A DNA stretch of 64,000 nt from Pithys albifrons albifrons (lineage: Eukaryota; Chordata; Aves; Passeriformes; Thamnophilidae): positions 91,332,431 through 91,396,430 of the forward strand of contig NC_092461.1 of the NCBI RefSeq assembly GCF_047495875.1. The letters are read 5' to 3'. The first letter of the stretch is position 1. Each line of letters starts with the position of its first letter. The translations under genes and the position numbers were made by a program. A model generated the notes under the pieces. It saw nothing but the letters and a program-made list of their open reading frames with translations. It did not search any database and was not told where the DNA came from. Positions 26,201-40,035 of the stretch are shown here, in pieces.

Positions 26201-29200
26201 TAAAAATCTACAACTACTGTGTTCCTAAAGTCTACAAAATGTGAAAATCAGAACAAAACCCCTTTGGCATCAGTCAGCAGGACTATGCCAAAGGGCTTGG
26301 CGTGCTCTCCCTTTTGATTTCATAATGCAACTGTTTAGAAATGGGTGCAGGGACATAAGCTGGACCCAAATGCAAAAAACTGCCCAGAGCTATGACTGGC
26401 ATAGCCATCATGTGTCCTGTGTACAAATTCTTCCACCTGAAACATAGGTGACTTAAATACCCATACACATACAATAAACCCCTCACTGACAATTTATGTC
26501 CTTCCTGAGGATGTCCGAATTAAAGATTTACAACCTAACAAAACTACTGCACCTCTGGAAGAGAGCCAGAATTTCACCCCACGGGTTAGCCATGGGAAAG
26601 CTCAGTGTCTTGCCAAAGCCAGCAGCCTACACATCCTCTGCAGCTGCCAAGGACTGAGCAGCAGCCCTGTGGGGTGCCCCATGTCACAGGGACTGCTTCT
26701 CTAAGGGTTGGGTGAGCCATGCTTCTAAAGACATCTAATTTTCCATGGCTGAGTCTAAGGGAGATGGACCCTTCCCATTCTTCTGCTTGAATCCAAACTT
26801 CTTTTGGAAAGTAAACTTTCTTTTCTGTCACAGATAGTTTTTGACCAGATCAGCATTTTTGGTCTCAATTTGATAAGCTGACATGGCATGGTAGCAGAAT
26901 TTTTGCAGGGCTTTTTATTACTAATTCTTTTTAAGGGAACGAATTAATAATATATTACGAATTTACACTGCATGTCACAAATTTTGCACTTATGTGTTTC
27001 CAGCAGAACAAACATTCTGAATTTCCCAGGCAGACTGCCGTCATCTCAGTCACAGGTCCACCCATGTAGTCCACCCAGCCCCAGCAGCAGGCAGAGTTCC
27101 AACCCCAAAGCAGTAGAATTTTTTTCTCTTAGCAGAATGCAGTAACTTTATTTCTAATGATCTTGCAATGCTGTTCTCTAATTGAATTTTTAATTTCTTT
27201 TATAGTATTCAATCCTGCAAACTGCTAAGCTATATACTTAAAGAAGCTGCAAGATGAGCTTATAAAGTTTTCTACATTTGCCTGTTTTGTTTATAAAAAG
27301 AGTGTATAATGACATATGTTCTTTGAACCAGTGCTTAGCAATTGAAGTTGTTTGCTAATAAAAGTTTGTTGGTTTCATAATACAGACAGAAATGTGTAAC
27401 TGGGCTATTCAAGCAAACAAACTCATACCTGTCTCATCATTTGTGTTCCTTACTTCATCTGTGATTCATTGCAGAATATCTTACAAAATTTTTACTTATA
27501 TGAAATGACAAAAGAGTGCTATTAATATTTAATCAATAACTAAAAGACTCATAGTTCATTTTTGTAAATTCATCTGCACAAAATGTCATAAAGATACATA
27601 GGCAAGTTAGCATGCTTGTGTTGACAGACTTGTTTACAGGGATAATTTTGACAATAAAAGCCCTTACTGCAGACCTGGCTTTATCAGCATAGTACTCTTG
27701 CTAAATAAAATGGACCTCAAGAATGCTGAATCTTAACCCGTAAGACAAAGCCAGGCTGAGAAGACATTGTCAAGTGAGAAGTTTGTAAACAAAATCTAAT
27801 TGAAGGGAGAGGCTTTTAGTGAGACGTTGTAATAAAGGGAACCACCTACATATGTCAACTAATTGAGCATTTGTTCCATTGTCCAACAAGAAGAGGGCAT
27901 ATTACAGAAGTGCAGTGCATAGTCAACTGAAGGAAATGCACTAGATTGCCTTCTTGATGAATAATTAACATGCAGTTAATTAAAAGGAAAAATGTATGCT
28001 AATGCATTCAAGTGAAGTTTTTAGCTACTCCTATATATGTTTTAGAAAATAGATGTGTGAAAAACAACTTATTTTGCAGGAAAAGGGTATTAGATGAAAA
28101 CATCAGCTGTGCTTAAGTATAATGCCCATTATATGTTACCATTTTGTGACTAGAGAAAACTTGTAGTTGCAGAAAGTGTATTACAAAAATTGTGTATTCT
28201 CCTGTACCGAATTACATAAAAGCGAGCAGAATCCAATTGAAATTCAATTAAAAATGAGATACAGCAGAAGCATAGACCTCGCTTATATATGGGACTTCCT
28301 CCAGCTTCATCCTTTGCATTGTCAAAACTCAAACAGACGGAGCAGAAGGAGTGCATTCAGTTCTGAAACTGAAGCCAGAACAACAAGCAGAAGATCCAGG
28401 CAATCTGCTGTGTTCCTCACAAGGAGAATTTACAAATAGTGGGAATGTTTTTAATTGTCCGTCTCTCACAAAAAGAAAGACAAATAGCCTAATGGCAACA
28501 CAAAGTTTTAAAATCAGACACATCTAGGAGTACCATGTTAATACTCTGTGTACAAACAACAGGTGTAAAGGTTCAAGCACCAGAAACTAACATACTGTAA
28601 ACTCAGGATGGGGGGAAATTAAAATGAGAATCAAGCTGAGTGAAATACTGAGGCAGATCTACTTCTGTCAGTAACCATAGATTCATTTAGTTATATGGTA
28701 TGAGTCACATCAGCCCTTCTTCTTCACCCTTCTTCCCTAGACAGACCATACCACACATTTACTTGTGGCCTGTGCAGATATTGTCCATTTGATAAGTGTT
28801 GTTAATAAACATATGAACTGCAACTTGTATCCATACTTTTAGTTTGTGTATTTCATCAGGCAACTGTGAACCTCACTTTCTACCTGAATAGGTGGGCTAG
28901 GTCCTCAAACTTTGCCAAATAAAGTGCCTGTCTGAAATCTGATTCAGTAGTCCACAGTGCCTATGGAATGTACTCTCTCCTCTCCTGGCAACCAGTGCAA
29001 TTCCCTTCTTACTAGGTGTAATCCAAGTAACCCAATGCAAGGCTGTCTGTGGGGATAGGGTAGGTTTCTACCTTTAGCAAATATGTTGGGTTCTGCAGCT
29101 GTGCTCAGAACAACCCTCCACGTTGTAAGCAGGTTCCAGGGTACTCCATAGCATCAGAAACTTGGGCACTGACTGAATTTTTCTAGGAGTCTGGCACTTA

Positions 29201-32080
29201 CCAAGGAATGGGGAAATAAATGTTTTCCCAAACCCTATTCTGGACATTGATTTGGTCACAGCTATGTTCACATACAATCCATGTAATTCATGTATGCTGT
29301 GGCCCAGAGCAAAGCATATGCAGCTAGTACACATGTGAGACCTTTTGTGCCTAAGGAAATGCATATTGAAAAGGGAGCAACTATAAAACCTATATATTTA
29401 AATGTGAATATTATAATATCATCTTCATCATTATCATTCCCCTTGCTAGTTTCCAAGATGCTCTGGGAGGATCAAAACACAGCTGCTTCCCTACTGAGAA
29501 TTTTCACACTTATAGCAGCCCCAGGTTTGTTTCCGTCCCGGCCAACAGACGGCTCGGAGCTGCTGAGCCCTGGGCATGGCAGAGCTACGACTGTTGACTG
29601 TTACTTTTGAAAGAAGGCTAAAAACTGACAGGCTGTTTGAATACAACTAAGGAGGAAAAAGGAAAAGGACTTTACTCAATCCAAATGATGGTCTTGCAAA
29701 TCTTGACTGTTTTCCTTTAAGCCAACTCCAACCAGCAGTTTTTTTTCCTCATTTCTACAAGAACATCAGCATTTGAAACACCAATGTTGGCTTAAAGAGA
29801 AAATGGATTTTCACCATATGAACTGTATGCATAATTTCCAGATAGGAAATGGCATGTTACTTTATTCACATACATTCACATTCATTTATTCACATGAAAA
29901 ATAGTTCATATTCTCAGCTATGATTGACATAAGGTACGAAGAGGATTTCTTCTGTAAAAAAAGCAAACAAATTATGAGGAGTAGGAAGCAATAAGGTTGT
30001 TTATTAACACTCTTCTATCTTCACCCTCCTGCCCGCCCCATCACCCATGAGATGGCATTCCAAATCCTTGACACAAAATGATAATATATAATATCAACCA
30101 TACGTTCTCTGCCATTCCCATCTGAACCTCTAGCACTGCAAATGTAGTCATCTTTTTTCCACAGCGGGGAATAGCAAACATCCATACTTGTGCATTACCT
30201 TTATTTGGCTCTCAAACCCGCGGGAAGAAGAAATTTTGCCATTTAGCACAATTCCAGCCTCAAAAAATACAGCCTTTCAAAGGATAAAGATAAGCTTACA
30301 GTGTCTGAACAGATTCAAGATGCTTTACTAGCATTCTCACAAGGCTCATGTTTGATTTGCATGATTATTCAGGTGATGGAGGTTAACTGCCCTGGCCAAT
30401 GGGAGGAAATCAAACCATGGTCTTCCATGCACAAATATGCGTAGATTGAGGGGGTTTATTTCATTCTTGGAAGATACTGGCAATGCCTACAGTAACGCCT
30501 ATTTTGTTAATTTTAGCTTTTATTACAGTCATCTCTAGGAAACAGAAAAATTCCCAGAGATAGTCCTTAGGCAGAAAAGAATCTACATTCATGGAATACA
30601 TTTCTTGTTGCAAATTATTTACCTGAGGCAAAGATGTTTATCAGCCTTTCTAGTTTGGTGGCATAGTACAGCTCCTGGTACATGGTGAGCTCAACAATTA
30701 AGTAGTTGCACTGATGTTTAAAAAAAATTATACAAGCAGTGCTGAATGAAAAGGTACTTTTCAACCATTTACATCAAGGGACAATATCATGCTCATTTTC
30801 CTTGTGCAAGTTTTGGCACTGAATGAAACAAGACATTTCTTTCCTGAGGTTTGGGTCAGAGATCAGTTTAATGACAAATTTAGTCAAAGCAAAATTCAAT
30901 TTGTATGTTAGAAAGATCTCAAAGTTTATAAAGAGCAGCGGGTAACTTCAAAGAATATTGGATAGCAGTGCTGGACTCAAACGGTGTGAATTCCATATCA
31001 CAGCAAGGCATGAGGGTAGGAGGGGCGATATCTGATCCTTCAAGGTTCAGTAAACGTCGAGCAATTGTAATTAATCTTAAATGACTCGTGATTCAGTATC
31101 ACTGTAGCACAGGTTGAATAACAGGGAGGTGTTCCCAGGAGAGAGAGGTGAGTAATTTCGTGCCTTGTGGCAAGTGCTCAGAGACATGAGAGAATTCTGA
31201 CTTAGCAAATGTCATGGTACATCTAGAATGACTAGAGGGGAGCCAATGTCCTGCGGGTGACACCGAGACAGGATTCCCTCCTGCCTGTTTAGTAGCAATT
31301 GACACAAAGTGCTTTTCCTTGGCCTGCCAGTTAGGGAAATTTCCTCTCTTACCAGCAGTATTGCTTTCCTCTTTATTTTATAGATTTTAAAATAAACACA
31401 TCAAATGAACAAGGAAATGTTCACATATTTCTGGAGCTTGCTAGAAAACTTGCAAAGGTCTGTGCCAGCTGTGTCATTTCTGTGTAGATGCTTATGGCAC
31501 AGAGGCATGGTATGCCCTCAAGGATGAAGCTTCCCAAAGGGATACAGAAGACAAACATGAGATGGAGGGAGTGGACTCAACACCATGTAGGAGCACCCTG
31601 AGGTTGAAATGGAATTTAAGGGGTATTGTCCTACACTGGGATTAGGTTCTGAAAGGGATTTGGTAGTTCATTTCCCCAGGAGGTTTTCCTTTAATATGAA
31701 TGAATTTTTTTGAGAGGTAAGTATGTGATGCTTGGTTGAATTTAATTAATTAAAGATGGCCAGAAGCCAGACCATCTAGGTCTGTAATTTTTTTTGCTTT
31801 TACTAGTTGAGGAACTTTGGACTGGTTCAATGCTGCCAGTGGGAGCAATGGCACACATGCCAGGTGCTTGGGGAGGTGCTGTTTGTAACAGAGCTCTTCC
31901 CACTGAGTCAGAAATGGATCATGAAGAGATTGAGTAATGTAGGGAATCACTGAGCCATGGGGCATATCCCCTTTCAGAATAAATTATATCTATTACTTAC
32001 AGTCCTCATAGGCATTCTGGCTGTTTAACTGCATGGATGAGGGAGAGCTGATTCTGCCTTCAAACAGCTTTGAAAGTAAA
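23233..32080. other. About 9 kb without a recognisable gene; AT-rich candidate conserved noncoding region at 27130-28270
   Basis: Open frames reach 150 codons (24724-25176 plus) without resemblance to known proteins, and no transposon ends were recognised. The part at 27130-28270 is evenly AT-rich, repeat-free and dense in homeodomain-type cores (TTAATTAA, CAATTAAA, TAATTAAC). This texture often marks conserved noncoding elements in amniotes, but no alignment was possible. Confidence 0.4.
23571..23590. repeat. 20-bp perfect palindrome
   Basis: ATGGTGCCCATGGGCACCAT equals its own reverse complement. The flanking bases C and T do not extend it. It lies outside recognised transposons, in unique sequence. 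No function is assigned. Confidence 0.9.
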
Positions 32081-32213
32081 TTATGGTGTGGTGTGGTTTG
32101 GTCTGCTTTGGTATGGTATGGTATGGTCTGGTATAGTGTAGTATGGTATGGTATGGTATGATATGGTATGGTATGGTATGGTATGGTATGGTATGGTATG
32201 GTATGCTGTGGTA
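32081..32213. repeat. Pentanucleotide microsatellite, (TATGG)n with variants
   Basis: About 26 pentamer units. The left part is diverged (TGTGG, TTTGG, TCTGG, TATAG, TGTAG) and the right part is nearly pure TATGG/GGTAT. Because the unit is 5 bases and lacks a stop on the complement, it leaves spurious repeating open frames on the minus strand. Confidence 0.95.
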
Positions 32214-35200
32214 ACATGACAGAATGGGTTTACGGAGGAAAGGCAGGGAGAAATCAACAAGGTGCTCTATCACTCATGATAAATACCTATGTATGTAACT
32301 GTGTGTGTATATGTATATATGTACGTCTGATCTATCAATAATTTATACAAACAGATGTGTTATTTGGCTGTTTAACTTTCACTTGCATTCCCAGAAGCTG
32401 CTTGTGTGTTTCTAAGTGAGGTTTTCCACTGTTTTGTGGTGGTAGAGCCTCATTACATGTGAAGAAGTGTCTTTTCTAGCTCAGAGAGCAGCACTCCTGT
32501 GCCTGAAGTCAGTGTCCTTAAATTCAGGGCCTGCTCATGGTGATCTCTCACCCAGAAGTTTTAGGTTACTGATGTTGCCTCTCATGCACTTGTGGCAGCT
32601 GTCACAATCAGCCACAAAAGTACCTGTATCCCAGCTACATCAGAAGCAATTTAAGTCAAATCATCAAAACCAATTAAAACAAATAACTAAGCACACAGAA
32701 GAATGCACTCAGCCTACAATGTTCTAGTAGACCAAAGCATCTGTGCACCCAGCTGTTTGGTGTATGAAGCAGATGTGACAAGATGTTTGGATCTGGTGTT
32801 GTTTATGTATCGGGAGATTTGGGCTGGATGGATTCACAGGCTTTAACAAATGTCCTCACTTATCCTTGCTTGCTCTTATGCTATAGGTTTTTCTAGGGGA
32901 CAGCCACGTAGCAAACAGAGAACCCGATGTATCAGGGACACTGAAAACTTGTGTATTTTCTAACAGGTCTCTGTAAAAGCCAGCTCTGGAAATAAAAGCT
33001 CTTGTGGAGCTTCTAATTTTCAAAAAATTACTTTTTTAACTCAGATTATGGGCATGCTCAGCAATATGGAAGATAACAAAATTATTCTTGGTGTCCTTTC
33101 ACAATTGTTACTCAACAAATAACCCACAAGCTTAGGGTAATGTGTTCTGACTCATGGGATTTTATACTGTGGATCTCCTAATATCTGGGATTTCAATTCA
33201 AGCTCTGATTCTGGAGTCAAATGCTTTGTGAGAATCTTATTCTGCCCTCAACCTCTTACCCCAGGGTTTTGATCTCTTCTGGTTGCAGAGAAAAGCCTGA
33301 AAACATAACCCATATTAAGTCCCAAACACCAGACGGCAAACAGAAATACACAACATTTATTTATTATTTTTTTTTAATCTCCTGATTTTTAACACATAGA
33401 GTTGGCAATATTGCAATTGGAATTCAGTTTGAATGAAGACTGAGGGCTGAATGCCAGCTTTCTCTCTGAAGAAAAGCAATGCTTGGAAATGCCTGGAAAC
33501 GAAGGGCCTGATTCTCTACCTCTTTTTAGGCAGCTCATGCTGCCTTACCCTGCTTGGAAGCATAGATCCAAATGTTATTGCATAGTTCAAACTATGTCCA
33601 AATCCAAACAGTAGAAATAGCCTTTTTCTTTAGAACAGGATAACCTCTGGTAAAAAATGCTTTCATTTCTTTGGTATGTGAAATCTGGATCTATTTTAAA
33701 TAAGACTATCTCTACTTAAAACCTATCTGAAACCTCTGAAACAGAGTATGCAGAATAATCTGAGAATGTCTTTCTAAAAATAATGGTTTTATCCTCTTGT
33801 TTCTTCTGAAAGTTTTGTCACAGGTAATATCATGTAGCAACAATGAAAAAGGTGTTGATTTTACTCTCCAAGTAAAATGCCTTCTGAATTCACATGCCTG
33901 GGCTATAAGTGCTTCCTCAATGCCATGAAACACTGGGATCCAATAGAAAAAGGACAGTTGGTTCAACTACTTAAAAAAAATCCAGGAATTTTAGTAAATA
34001 TAGTTTCCACCAAAAACTTCCAGTCTGTTGGTTTCCCTACCAATAATTTAATCTCCTCTTTTTCAATCAAAAGAGGTTAATTTGTTGATTTCTTTTTAGT
34101 TAATGAGAGATTGTCTGGGTTGGCGAAAAGCCTTACATCCCCCCCACACCACTCCAAATCCTCTGAGTACCTAGATACACCAGAGCACCAAGGGTGAACT
34201 GTGTGTGTGCATATTCCTGTACTACTTGCAACTCTTCTTACACTGCTCAAACAGCACATGCTCACAACTTACAAAAGGTAGTTAGCACAGCTTTTGTGTC
34301 CATGACTCAGTTTGGGGCTCTGGGCTTCAATGTGCTCTGGTCAACCATAATGAACATTTTGAACTGTACAAACAAAATGCTGTTTCCACAACAAAGGATG
34401 TTGTTGACAAGGTGATAAGTTTGATGGGTCACATGAAATGGAACTGGTGCTACAGGTTTTGAGTATCGCCTCCTGACAACTCATGCATTAAGCCAAAATA
34501 TACTCATGTATAGATTTAATGCATCCAAGAATCAATGGGAAAGGCAGTACAACATCTGCTCTGAAGGCTCAAGTTTAAATGCAGTGATCCATAAGCATTG
34601 TCCTGGTGCTCCTCTCCATAAAGAATAACATAGCAATGTCTGGTACAGCTCATCATGCCTCAGAAAGGCTCTTCATTGTAGCAACAGGTAAATAATCCCA
34701 ATTTATCCTGGCCTGGTGCATTTCCCCGTACAATCCCCTCCACCACTTCTGCAGCTCTCCCACATGAGCAATGCATGAGGGGGGACAGAAGCTGGTCACT
34801 GCTGTTCTCAGAACTGTCTCACACATTGACTTTCCCTGTCAAGCACAAGGTTCCCGCAGCAGCAGTGTATTACCTCAGCTGCCAGTGTCTTGTGTCACTG
34901 AAATATTTTCCATCAAAGGGAAACCTCTGTGAAGCAGCAGAGCACAAGGGCTGGCTGTCAGCTTAAACTCTTGTAATATTTAACCCATTGCCTCCCCTCC
35001 ACAGTAGCTCTTCAGATGAAAAAGGTTCTCTTTTCTTTTGATAAGTCTCCTCCTGCCACAGTCTAGTGCAAATATTTGATACTGTAGAAAATCAGACATA
35101 TTGGCAGCAGGCTGCCTAGGCTCTCTTATGAGTCTATTGTGTCTTTTAGTAACCTGCCTGCCATTTATGGACACAGAATAAGTTTAATACCGCTATAAAT

Positions 35201-38200
35201 TACAAAGTTTGCTGCTGTTTCCCAGGGAGAGAGAGAAAACTGTATCAAACAGAGCAAGAGAGGATGTTACTGAAGCTTCCTAATCCTTGCAGACTCCATC
35301 ACACCTGCCCTCTCTTGTGGAGAACAGACAGGAAAACAACCATTCATACATGCATAAACGTATCATATCTTCATATACACTACAAAAACTTGCCTGGACA
35401 CTTCAGTAAAAACATTGGAGAAAGTACCTTTATGGCAGAAGGCTGAGGATTATGCCAGTGCACCTGAAGCAAAGACTTTGCTACTTGTAACTTGTGACAG
35501 CAAACAATAATGGCTTTTTTAATGAGACCTGATTTTGTCATACTCATTCCTTGTCACTCTAATGTAACTGATGGATTTACCTCGAAAATGCAGATGAACT
35601 CACCTCTGCTCCTGATATGTACAGCAACTGGCCCTGTGTCATTGATGAGCCATGTGCACATCACATGCTTGTGGCATGACAAAGGGAAGATGGGTTCTGC
35701 CTCCAAAAGAGTGGTTACTTATGTTCTTTCTTATACAATTTTAGCTGTCACGTGGCAGTGGATATCAGAGATGTTACATGTGGGACAGATTGTTTACAGT
35801 TACGCTCCTATCAAAGGACTGGAAGCTATAACAACAAAAATTAAAATGTGATTTCTCAGCTCAGTAAGTATGATCAGTAGTTACCCTTGCTACTGTGCCC
35901 CACCAGCATGACCCATGACGGAGCAAGAAAGCCACATAGATACTGCACACTGTGCTGACCACAGGTGAACCCTTCGGTCCTGAATCTATTTTATTCTCTA
36001 AGGGTAAATCTAAGGCCTAGAGCAGGAACTGAAGGGAACTGGAAAAGACAAGGTTTTTACAAGACAGTTTTTAATCAAAGGTATACAGTTATGTGGGATG
36101 TTTTTTCAGACAACCTTTCCTTTTCCTGGCATTTAGTTTCAGTTTTTAGTATCCAAACCATTAAAAAAAAAAAGCATGACCTAGCAGTGGAAAAATAATT
36201 TCCCATGGAAAGAACCCTACATAGGGTACTCTCATCAGGAGGGCATGTTTTTAAATAAAAGCACCTAAAGACAGGTATGTAGATTCATTCATGTTTAGTC
36301 ACCTAAGATAATGGATTAATCTACAGGGCATTAAGCATGTGCTGTTCCCACTGACTCTGAACACCTGTCCATGACTTAGTGGGAATTTCACTGCCCAGCT
36401 TTGGAAGCACATATATGAAATCAGCAGTTTTGATTTTAACTCAGACCTCACTTTACAGACAATGAAAAGTTGATTTTTTTAAAGAAAATTAAAACATTCA
36501 CTGTAATGGGGAAAGAAACAGCACTGGGGAAATTAGTTACAGGAAAATGTAAAAGATTTGATTCTGTTGTGATCAGCATAAAGAAATCTTGACTTATGTC
36601 AGGCTTATTCAGACTCTCATGTTGAAATCAGTCTGAAAAGGGAATTAGTGGTGTGAGTAGGAAGTACAGAGAGAGATTTAAAAAAAAACCTGTAAGCTTT
36701 CCAAAATATTTCAAACTTAAACAATATCCACTTCTAGGAGGTTCCATTTCAGCTTTCTTCTGTAACTTAACTTCCTGCTAAAACTTTCCAGTTAAGTATG
36801 CTGACAGCAAAGCATTGAAGGATTTTTCCCTAACTTCAGCCCTTTCTAGGAATTCATTATTTGGTGCAAATAAAGATGTAGCTATGTGTGCAGAGAATAA
36901 TCTATTCCCTACAAAAGCATATGGGTAAACGCTATCTGAAAATCCTGGGCACATGACAGTGGCAATATCAAGTGAATCAGGCACCCTGAGTCAGCATGTT
37001 CAATGAAGTGTTCCTAACCTCTGTAAAGGGCAATGCCCTTGGGTCAAGTTCAGGTCACTAGAGCAATGCAGGGAATCCCGTACAGAAAACACAATGTAGG
37101 GGCCCTAGTTTACGGGCTTGATTTATGTCTGCAGCACAGGACTTTCCAGCGTTTTCAGGGGACTTTTACACTGAAAACCCAAACTAATTATCTGAAAGTA
37201 ACATCTGTTGCATTCAAGTTCCAAAGCATGCACCTATTAACAAGAAGGATCAGAAAAGCACTGATTATTTACACATCATCTATTTTAACTACCTGGTAGC
37301 AGAACTGGAATCATAATAATTTCCTGATCCCCACGTCCCTAATTACACAACAAGAGCTCACGGTCCTCCAGGAGACACCGAAATAATTAACATACCTTTG
37401 AAACATCTTCACTGTTAACAAATGCAGTGGGACTAAGAACACAGCTTTGCAACTAGACCCAGAGATAAAATTGCCAGCCATTAAAAATCGGGTTTGCCAA
37501 ATCTACTGGTGAGTTGCCTTTTCTTTGCATATCTGTGTATCTGCTGTTGTACAAAAGAGCTTTCAAGAACTGGCCTGAAGAAGCATTCTCATTCTTTCTT
37601 CCCATAAAAAATGCAGACCTGGCACAGGCACAGTAAATAAAAATAACAAGCATATGATGCCCAAGATGCATGTGAACGTTAAGTGACGTTGGCAGCCCCC
37701 GCAAATAGAACTCTGGTTAAAAATAGCCTTTGTCTAAATGTGGAAAGTGAGTAAATATAGTAGCAGTTTCAGCTTACTATAGAGGCTTACAGGCTCCAAG
37801 TAACAGAGCTTATTATAGAGCATGTGCGTCAGCAAAGGGGAGAAAAGGGAGAAAAGAAAGACGATGCATTCTGCAATTAGTATCTACAATGAGACATAAA
37901 TTAACTTTTCCCCTCGTTATTTTTCTTGTTGTTTGAGAATTATTACAGTGCTAAAGAGAAAAAAGAGCTGAGACTGAGGAGAAAGCTGAAACTAGCACCA
38001 AAGACCAACACAGGGAGCTTTCTGTACAGAGGCTGGTTGCACAGAAAATGAGACATAAAAAGAAACGACAGGACAGATTTTAATCTCAGGTTCTCCAAGG
38101 CAAATAAGGAGTATTGTAACCTGGTTAGAGGGAGCTCTCCTGGATTCGCTCCCCTCATATGACTGAACATAAGCCAGTGAGCCAATTTCTGAGCTGACTG

Positions 38201-39230
38201 AAAACAAAGCAACATCAGTCCTTTCCTCTGCCTCTATTCCCTCCCTACTTTCAAGGAACACTCACGGGTTTCCAGTGATTGCAGAACTGAATCAGTAAGT
38301 CTGCTCTACCTCATGTCTCACTTCATAAACAATTTGCTGCGTAGTTGAGGCTGGGAAAGCCCACAAACAAAACCTGTGGGATATCTTACACCCAAGGAAG
38401 AGTACCTGCTGTGTAATGCATGTGTAAATTAAGTAACATCCCCAGGATGTTATCTCCAAGCATGACACTGTAGGTGGGGGATCGTTCAATATTTTTAACA
38501 TTCTCTTTTCATTGAATTGACCAAAAGGAGAGAAACATTCTCTGGTTTGTGTCTCTGACCTCAAATCAGAGTGAGGATAGAAAAGATCTTCCTTATTTTT
38601 TTCAATGCTCAGTTCAGTTAAAGGAGAACCCAAAACTCCCATTTCCTTCCACTATTCATGCAGAAAAGGACACTTTTCATAGGGTTCTGCAAGTTTCTGC
38701 CTGTGTTAACAGTTTCTTATCTTCTCACTTTGCATTGAGAAGAATGCATAATCAAAAAAAAAAAAAGTTTGAGAGTATTAGATGAGATGCAGCATGCGGC
38801 AGAAGTTGTGGCCAGCTAAGAGTTGTCAGCAAAGTTGCCTTATTCAAATGGCATGGTAAATAAATGTTATAAATTCTTAAGTAGATCCTAAATTAGCTTT
38901 TGGCATAGTACATCACTGTAACAAGTTAATTTTGCAGCTCCAAGGAATAGCCTTATATGGTTCACTTAAGTAATCACGCTAAGTGAATGTTTAAGTCAGA
39001 ACCATTTGCCAAATGCAAGGCAGGGACCATATATAACCTCTTACACAGCAACATAACCCAGCAATGCTGGCTGGTTTCCAAAATTCTGGGTTTTTTACAA
39101 ATTACACCTGCTGACTCAAACCAATACCTGAGCCAGAATGGAGCTACCTGGAAAATACTACCATGACTGTTTAGGATTAATAATTTAGCATTTGTCCCAG
39201 TCTGTCCTCCTCACCATGCAGAAGATTTCT
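32214..39230. other. About 7 kb without a recognisable gene
   Basis: AT-rich unique sequence with only short A or T runs. The longest open frame is 116 codons at 38292-38642 minus. Nothing resembles a known protein, RNA gene or transposon. Confidence 0.5.
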
Positions 39231-39266
39231 TTTCCCTTTCCCTTTCCCTTTCCCTTTCCCTTTCCC
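39231..39266. repeat. Hexanucleotide repeat (TTTCCC)6
   Basis: Six uninterrupted copies of TTTCCC, a pure pyrimidine tract on the plus strand. Confidence 0.95.
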
Positions 39267-39855
39267 TATTCTTTCTCGATTCCAATATGACAGACGATAG
39301 TTTTGGCACTCTTTCTTACTTTCATTGTTTTGCTAAGAAAGAAGAAATAAAAAAGGAAGGAAAAGAGAAAAATTGTATGCCAAAATCTTCATTAGTCATC
39401 TCAAAAGAAATTGAACCTGCTTCTAGTCTAGTGTATCATTGTCCTAGTATTTGTGCTGTTTCTCCAGTATTCTTGTCTTACAGCCATCAGGGGCTGTACA
39501 AAATGTATTCAGGAAAGACAATTACAACATAAGCTGTGTAAGCTTAATACTGACAGCTTCTCCCTCCCCCTCCCTTGCATCCTCCACCACCTATAAATAT
39601 GGCAAGTTAAACTATTAGGGATAACTGAAAAAGTTCAGACAGACATGCCTATGTCATTAGTCATCATTCATGCATTATACCAAAATAACCTGCAAGAGAT
39701 GCTGTCTTGTTTCGTACTAGAGAGTGCTGTTGAGTTCTTGCGTTCACAATAAATCCGTTTGGAAGACTGCCCTTAAAGAATTGCCATGGTGATTATTTTG
39801 GTACCATAAAGTAAAAGAACCTAAAGTACATATCAGCCCTATCCAAAATTTTGTC

Positions 39856-39900
39856 TTTTTTTTTTTTTTTTTTTTTTTGGGAGGGGGGTGGTGGTGGTGG
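39856..39900. repeat. T23 homopolymer followed by a G/GGT-rich tract
   Basis: Twenty-three T residues run straight into GGGAGGGGGG and then GGT triplets. On the minus strand this is an A tail preceded by a C-rich stretch, but no retrogene body was recognised beyond it. Confidence 0.9.
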
Positions 39901-40012
39901 AAATCAGCAGATGGCATTTGTCAGAAACTCAACATTCTGATTATTACTGGTGTTGTGGTTTTGGAGAAATTCTGGGATTTGGGGTTTTCTAGCCAGAAAA
40001 GGGAGAAGGAAT

Positions 40013-40035
40013 GGGGTGAGGGGAAGGGAAGGGGG
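40013..40035 (+). repeat. Canonical G-quadruplex motif
   Basis: GGGG-TGA-GGGG-AA-GGG-AA-GGGGG gives four G tracts of three or more with loops of 2-3 bases, a standard intramolecular G-quadruplex pattern. Folding is predicted only. Confidence 0.7.

Noticed and set aside
32081..32213. CRISPR-like array
   Set aside because: The units are 5 bases without spacers; this is a microsatellite in vertebrate DNA.
31993..32273. Minus-strand frames encoding a repeating IPYHT pentapeptide
   Set aside because: The repeat is the translation of the TATGG microsatellite and appears in more than one frame.
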